NCBI RefSeq assembly: GCF_003985155.1
Contig: NZ_ML133686.1
Coordinates: 714,001 to 778,000, forward strand
Source of the DNA: Rhizobium vallis
GTDB lineage: Bacteria; Pseudomonadota; Alphaproteobacteria; Rhizobiales; Rhizobiaceae
Length of the DNA: 64,000 nt
Direction of reading: 5' to 3'
The translations under genes and the position numbers were made by a program. Positions 60,178 to 64,000 of the stretch are shown here, piece after piece (within the stretch, counting starts at the first letter, position 1; each line of letters opens with the position of its first letter). The notes beneath the pieces are model-generated. The model worked only from the letters and a program-made list of their open reading frames with translations. It ran no database searches and was not told the origin of the DNA.

Positions 60178-61611
60178 ATGTCCACCCCATCTTCCCCAAC
60201 CAAAGCAGCTGAAGGGCGCATGAGCGCCCGCGCAGCCGGGGCGCTGATCGTGCTCTGCGGCGCGATCTTCCTCGAGGGCATCGATGTCGCCATGCTCAAC
60301 ATCGCGCTGCCGGCGATCCGCGCCGATCTCGGCCTGTCGACAACGACGCTCAGCGCCGTCGTCAGCGCCTATGTGCTGGGTTATGCCGGCTTCATGCTGC
60401 TGGGCGGCCGCGCCGCCGATATCTTCGGCAAGAAACGGGTCTTCCTGACGGCGCTTGCCGTCTTCCTCGCCTTCTCCGGTCTTGGCGGTTTTGCGAGCGA
60501 GGGCTGGATGCTTCTTCTCGCCCGCTTCGTCACCGGTGCCGCTTCCGCCTTCATGACGCCAGCGGGCCTTGCGCTCATCACCGCCAATTTCCCCGAGGGA
60601 CCGCAGCGCAACCGGGCGGTGATGATCTATGCATCGACGGCCTCGGCTGGCTTCTCTCTCGGCCTCGTCGCCGGCGGTCTGCTTGCCGCCATCGACTGGC
60701 GCTGGGTGTTCTTCGCGCCGGTGGTGCTGGCGGCGATCCTGCTTGCCATCGGCCCCCGGCTCATCACAGACAGGGATGCGGGAACCGACCGCGGAAAATT
60801 CGATATTCCAGGCGCAATCGCGCTGACCGGCGCCATGCTGCTTGCCGCCTACGGCGTCACCCGGCTCGAACATCCGGGCGAGGGCATGCAATGGACGATG
60901 GCCGTCTTTTCGGCAAGCGCGTTGCTCTGGCTTGCCTTCATCCTGATCGAGCGCGCCTCGTCCGCCCCGTTGGTGCGCCTCGGCATCCTGCGCTCAGGCG
61001 CCCTGATCCGCGCCAATCTCGGCGCCCTGCTCTTTGCCGGCTCGTTTTTCGGCTTCCAGTTCATCGCCTCGCTTTATCTGCAGGAACTACTCGGCTGGAC
61101 GCCGATGCAGACGAGCCTGGCGCTGATGGCGATCGGCATCGATGCGGTGGTCGCGCCGATCCTGACACCACGGCTCGTCGATCGCTTCGGCAATGTTCGC
61201 GTCATCCTCGCCGGCTTCCTGCTGGCGCTCGCCTGCTATGGGTTATTCTCGCGCATGGGCTTCGACTGGACCTATGCCGCGATGTTCCCGTCGATGCTGC
61301 TGCTCGGCCTTGCCTTCGCGCTCGGCTACGGCCCGCTGACCATCGTTGCGACCGACGGCATCGCCGAAGACGAGCACGGGCTTGCGAGCGGCTTGGTCAA
61401 CACGGCGATCCAGTTCGGCGCCGCACTCGGTCTTTCCGGCGTCAGCGCCATCGGCGCCTATATGCTGGGTGACGCGATCTCTCCCGAAGCCCGGCTGGAA
61501 TCCCTGCGCGTGGCCCTTCTGGTGCCGCTTGCCGCGGCTGCGCTTGGCGCGCTCGTCATGGCGACGGGCTTGCGCGGCCGTGACGGCTCCCGCCGTGAGG
61601 CTGTTGCCTAG
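60178..61611 (+). CDS. MFS transporter, DHA2-like, under HxlR control
   Basis: This 477-residue membrane exporter has about 14 helices. Its first helix carries 'IFLEGIDVAMLNIALPAIRA' (DHA2 motif D1). Motif A is 'GGRAADIFGKKRVFL', and 'STASAGFSLGLVAGGLLAA' is motif C. It is divergent from an HxlR regulator, an arrangement common for pumps or quinone/aldehyde-response genes. The substrate is unknown. It is related to but distinct from the DHA2 protein at 4.7-6.2 kb. Confidence 0.9.
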   Translation: MSTPSSPTKAAEGRMSARAAGALIVLCGAIFLEGIDVAMLNIALPAIRADLGLSTTTLSAVVSAYVLGYAGFMLLGGRAADIFGKKRVFLTALAVFLAFSGLGGFASEGWMLLLARFVTGAASAFMTPAGLALITANFPEGPQRNRAVMIYASTASAGFSLGLVAGGLLAAIDWRWVFFAPVVLAAILLAIGPRLITDRDAGTDRGKFDIPGAIALTGAMLLAAYGVTRLEHPGEGMQWTMAVFSASALLWLAFILIERASSAPLVRLGILRSGALIRANLGALLFAGSFFGFQFIASLYLQELLGWTPMQTSLALMAIGIDAVVAPILTPRLVDRFGNVRVILAGFLLALACYGLFSRMGFDWTYAAMFPSMLLLGLAFALGYGPLTIVATDGIAEDEHGLASGLVNTAIQFGAALGLSGVSAIGAYMLGDAISPEARLESLRVALLVPLAAAALGALVMATGLRGRDGSRREAVA

Positions 61612-61710
61612 AGCAATTCCAGGCAAAGCGCGAAGCGGTTTTGCCGGGAGTTGCGTAAATCAACAAGTTAGAGCGGTTCCGCGCTTCCATGATAAGCGGA
61701 CCCGCTCTAA
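61612..61710. repeat. Intergenic repeat with terminator-like hairpin
   Basis: AGAGCAATTCCAGG is followed by GCGAAGCGGTTTTGCC, the opening of an element common after genes in Rhizobiales. A compound hairpin follows: TTAGAGCGG (61668-61676) with CCGCTCTAA (61702-61710) and an inner TCCGC/GCGGA stem. It starts directly at the MFS stop and probably ends that transcript. The remaining 100 bp up to the GFA gene hold no other recognised signal. Confidence 0.55.
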
Positions 61711-61809
61711 GGCTCTCGACAAGGTCACTCGTTTAGCGAGTAGCCTTGTCATCATCTCGACAACGACGAGAAGCTCCGCTAGATCAGAAGGCGAAACGGG
61801 GAGGAAATC

Positions 61810-62262
61810 ATGAGCGAGCGAACACTACCCATGGAAGGCGGCTGCCGTTGCGGCCAGGTGCGGTTGAAGATCAGCGCCCCGCCGCTGCTGACCATGGCCT
61901 GCCATTGCACGGGGTGCCAGAAGATGACCGCGAGCGCCTATTCGCTGAGCGCCGCAATCCCCAGCGAAGGCTTCGAAGTCACCAAAGGCGAGCCCGTGAT
62001 CGGCGGCCTGCGCGGCCTGACCAAGCATTATTTCTGCCCGTACTGCATGAGCTGGATGTTCACTCGGTCGGAAGACATGGACTGGTTCGTCAATCTGCGC
62101 GCGACTATGCTCGACGACCCAAGTTGGTTCACGCCCTTCATCGAGACATGGACGAGAGAGAAACTGTCATTCGCAGAGACCGGGGCGGTGCACAGTTACG
62201 AGGCGCTGCCTGAGATGAGCGCGTATGAGGGGCTGGTGAAGGAGTATATGGGCAGGGGATGA
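61810..62262 (+). CDS. GFA/CENP-V family zinc protein
   Basis: This 150-residue protein has the fold of glutathione-dependent formaldehyde-activating enzyme (Gfa). Zinc ligands are visible in 'GGCRCGQV', 'CHCTGCQK' and 'FCPYCMS'. GGGGAGGAAATC lies ahead of the ATG. Gfa speeds formation of S-hydroxymethylglutathione. Most short family members, including this one, have no proven activity. Formaldehyde is produced by the methylamine pathway in this window, but the gene is 20 kb away and not linked to it. Confidence 0.88.
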   Translation: MSERTLPMEGGCRCGQVRLKISAPPLLTMACHCTGCQKMTASAYSLSAAIPSEGFEVTKGEPVIGGLRGLTKHYFCPYCMSWMFTRSEDMDWFVNLRATMLDDPSWFTPFIETWTREKLSFAETGAVHSYEALPEMSAYEGLVKEYMGRG

Positions 62263-62265
62263 AAC

Positions 62266-62598
62266 TCAGAACCCCTGGAAGAGAAAATCGACGGCGGCGA
62301 TAATGCGATCACTGTCGGCGGTGAGATCCGCCATCACGCCTCCAATCTCCTTTACGGAAATTGCACCGGTGAATTGGGTAGCCATCACATAGGGCAGGTC
62401 ATTGATCACGAATTGTGGATTGAGTTGACGCATGATTTTGGGAAGAGCTTCCAATGGAAGCATCGGCGCCATGGTCCGCGTTGTCAGCTCGCCAAGCAAG
62501 TCGGACTGCAGATCGAGGGCAAGCGCATCGGTATGCATGAGATTGTAAACATGATCAGAACTGTCGATATTTCTGAAATGGCAGACCGTGCTTTTCGA
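62266..62598 (-). CDS. ccdB: CcdB-family toxin
   Basis: This DNA gyrase poison is of the CcdB type. The core 'LALDLQSDLLGELTTRTMAP' and the ending 'DRIIAAVDFLFQGF' match CcdB well; the final aromatic-Gly-hydrophobic tail is the gyrase-contact end. The start is uncertain. The ATG at 62598 gives 110 residues but overlaps ccdA by 44 bp, much more than usual. An ATG at 62538 gives 90 residues but loses part of the first strand ('HVYN', resembling the usual xVYxN). The normal short-overlap start codon is missing, so a damaged 5' end is possible. Confidence 0.8.
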   Translation of the reverse strand, partial: SKSTVCHFRNIDSSDHVYNLMHTDALALDLQSDLLGELTTRTMAPMLPLEALPKIMRQLNPQFVINDLPYVMATQFTGAISVKEIGGVMADLTADSDRIIAAVDFLFQGF

Positions 62599-62785
62599 CA
62601 TAGGCATTGGAAGCGGCAATAGCCTCAGCGTTCTCGATACGCCACAGCCGCTCGCGTTCCGCCTTTATGGCCTTTGCGATTCCATCTTCCGCCGCCCGGG
62701 ATATATTGATGCCAAGCTCGCGTGCCTGGGACACGAGGCCTTCATCAAGAGACAGGTTCGCTGCTTTTCTTGGCCGATGAGCCAT
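62555..62785 (-). CDS. ccdA: CcdA-family antitoxin
   Basis: The antitoxin has 76 residues. The N-terminal ribbon-helix-helix ('RPRKAANLSLDEGLVSQARE') binds the operator. The C-terminal tail, with 'AIAASNAYVEKHGLPFQKYR', wraps CcdB. GGGAGATCG precedes the ATG. A much longer open frame exists upstream through lepA in another reading frame and is not coding. It represses its own operon at the palindrome just upstream. Chromosomal ccdAB pairs are common in rhizobia, and this one sits between lepA and an unrelated gene. Confidence 0.88.
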   Translation of the reverse strand: MAHRPRKAANLSLDEGLVSQARELGINISRAAEDGIAKAIKAERERLWRIENAEAIAASNAYVEKHGLPFQKYRQF

Positions 62786-62796
62786 AACGATCTCCC

Positions 62797-62827
62797 ATCT
62801 TATGCGCAGATCATATGCGCATAAGAT
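62797..62827. promoter_or_regulatory. ccdAB operator palindrome
   Basis: ATCTTATGCGCA and TGCGCATAAGAT form a perfect 12-bp inverted repeat around a 7-bp centre, 12 bp ahead of the ccdA start. On the minus strand a TATGAT -10-like hexamer lies in the centre, so CcdA-CcdB binding would cover the promoter. It ends 15 bp from the lepA stop. Confidence 0.8.
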
Positions 62828-62841
62828 ATTGTTGAGAAGCG

Positions 62842-64000
62842 TTATTCGTCGCCCATCTTCAACGCCGCAATAAACGCTTCCTGCGGAATCTCGACCTTGC
62901 CGAACTGGCGCATGCGCTTCTTGCCGGCCTTCTGTTTGTCGAGCAGCTTGCGCTTGCGGGTGGCGTCGCCGCCGTAGCATTTCGCGGTCACGTCCTTGCG
63001 CAGCGCCGAGATGGTCTCGCGGGCAATGACGTTGCCACCGATGGCTGCCTGGATCGGGATCTTGAACATGTGCTTCGGGATCAGCTCCTTGAGCTTCTCG
63101 CACATGTCGCGGCCGCGCTTTTCGGCGGCTGTGCGGTGCACCATCATCGACAGCGCGTCGACCGGCTCGCCGTTGACGAGGATCGACATCTTCACCAGGT
63201 TGCCCTCGCGGTGGTCGGTCAGCGTATAGTCGAAAGAGGCATAGCCCTTCGAGATCGACTTCAGCCGATCGTAGAAATCGAAGACGACTTCGTTGAGCGG
63301 CAGGTCGTAGGTGAGCATCGCGCGCGTGCCGACATAGGTCAGTTCGATCTGGATGCCGCGCCGGTCCTGGCAGAGCTTCAGGATGCCGCCGAGATAATCG
63401 TCCGGCGTCAGGATCGTCGCGCGGATCCACGGCTCGTGGATTTCGGAAATCTTGACGACATCGGGCATGTCAGCCGGATTGTGCAGCTCGCGCTCCGTGC
63501 CGTCGGTCATGTACATCTTGTAGACGACGGAGGGTGCGGTGGCGATGAGGTCGAGATCGAACTCGCGCTCCAGCCGTTCCTGGATGATTTCGAGATGCAG
63601 CAGCCCGAGGAAGCCACAGCGGAAGCCGAAGCCGAGGGCGGCCGACGATTCCATCTCGAAGGAGAAGGAGGCGTCGTTGAGGCGAAGCTTGCCCATGGCG
63701 GCGCGCAGATCCTCGAAATCAGCGGCATCGACCGGGAAGAGGCCGCAGAACACCACCGGCTGCGCCGGCTTGAAGCCCGGCAGCGCCTGCGCCGTCGGCC
63801 GCTTGTCCTCGGTGATCGTGTCGCCGACGCGGGTATCGGCCACTTCCTTGATCGAGGCGGTGATGAAGCCGATTTCGCCGGGGCCAAGGCTGTCCACATT
63901 GACCATCTTCGGCGTCAGCACGCCGACGCGCTCGACCTGGTATTTCGCGTCCGTGCCCATCATCCGGATCGTCTGGCCCTTGGTCAGCACGCCGTCGATG
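62842..64000 (-). CDS. lepA: Elongation factor 4 (LepA), C-terminal part
   Basis: About 386 C-terminal residues of the ribosome-associated GTPase that back-translocates or rescues stalled ribosomes are present; the GTPase domain lies beyond the window end. Visible are domain II ('[14 protein letters not shown]'), domain III with '[20 protein letters not shown]', domain V, and the LepA-specific C-terminal domain with '[20 protein letters not shown]'. This C-terminal signature excludes EF-G. The gene ends near ccdAB with only 56 bp to the ccdA start. Confidence 0.97.
   Translation of the reverse strand, partial: IDGVLTKGQTIRMMGTDAKYQVERVGVLTPKMVNVDSLGPGEIGFITASIKEVADTRVGDTITEDKRPTAQALPGFKPAQPVVFCGLFPVDAADFEDLRAAMGKLRLNDASFSFEMESSAALGFGFRCGFLGLLHLEIIQERLEREFDLDLIATAPSVVYKMYMTDGTERELHNPADMPDVVKISEIHEPWIRATILTPDDYLGGILKLCQDRRGIQIELTYVGTRAMLTYDLPLNEVVFDFYDRLKSISKGYASFDYTLTDHREGNLVKMSILVNGEPVDALSMMVHRTAAEKRGRDMCEKLKELIPKHMFKIPIQAAIGGNVIARETISALRKDVTAKCYGGDATRKRKLLDKQKAGKKRMRQFGKVEIPQEAFIAALKMGDE

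Noticed and set aside
62786..63430. Extension of the ccdA frame into lepA
   Set aside because: It is antisense-independent shadow reading of lepA in another frame; the CcdA domain begins at the ATG behind GGGAGATCG and its operator lies inside the supposed extension.
1..64000. Insertion sequences, prophage or CRISPR
   Set aside because: No transposase, integrase, phage structural gene or regularly spaced repeat array was found on either strand.

Overview
The window looks like chromosomal DNA of a fast-growing Rhizobium, most likely of the R. leguminosarum / R. etli / R. phaseoli group. Pointers are the high GC and codon use, a rhizobial-type flagellin, DUF982, DUF1127 and BA14K proteins, Rhizobiales-type palindromic intergenic repeats, kduI/kduD, minCDE and lepA. 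The species is an inference from gene content, not from a search. No insertion sequence, prophage or CRISPR array was seen.

Layout. 0-3.2 kb: peptide-type ABC importer (two permeases and a binding protein, minus strand; the first permease is cut by the window edge). 3.2-6.6 kb: a solitary flagellin with a CtrA-like box, an MFS exporter and a small secreted protein. 6.8-12.7 kb: a very large GH94 phosphorylase, then kduI-kduD-gntR for 4-deoxy-uronate catabolism, with the regulator's probable operator lying inside the kduI promoter. 12.8-13.4 kb: an easily missed 48-residue DUF1127 gene followed on the same strand by an array of hairpins that expose CCUCCUCCC in their loops, the hallmark of the anti-Shine-Dalgarno 'cuckoo' small RNAs. 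13.5-20.6 kb: a DnaQ-like exonuclease, a haloalkane dehalogenase divergent from a MarR regulator across two operators, a glycosyltransferase, an FAD amine oxidase, an aldo/keto reductase and a LuxR-type regulator. 20.8-25.8 kb: a polyamine-type ABC importer plus an SDR dehydrogenase.

26-41 kb is the metabolic centrepiece. An APC permease is divergent from tdm (trimethylamine N-oxide demethylase). After two small charged proteins, minCDE (with a perfect CtrA box) and a mini PAS/chemoreceptor protein comes purU-folD-dmmD-dmmA-dmmB-dmmC-tmm on the minus strand. Together these encode trimethylamine -> TMAO -> dimethylamine -> methylamine, with the released one-carbon units taken up by tetrahydrofolate and processed by FolD and PurU.

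41.4-56.4 kb is a surface polysaccharide region: acyltransferase, polymerase, secreted GH5 glycanase, Wzz/GumC-type chain-length protein, and a tightly overlapping ten-gene operon. That operon makes a CDP-6-deoxy-sugar (rfbF, rfbG) and modifies it (two C-methyltransferase-like proteins, epimerase, aminotransferase, GNAT, WbqC-like, PhyH-like).

56.7-64 kb: a DUF982 protein, tRNA-Leu(CAG), a BA14K protein, a SelW-like protein, a glutamine amidotransferase, a maltose O-acetyltransferase, an HxlR regulator divergent from an MFS pump, a GFA protein, a ccdAB toxin-antitoxin pair with a perfect 12-bp operator palindrome, and the C-terminal part of lepA cut by the window end.
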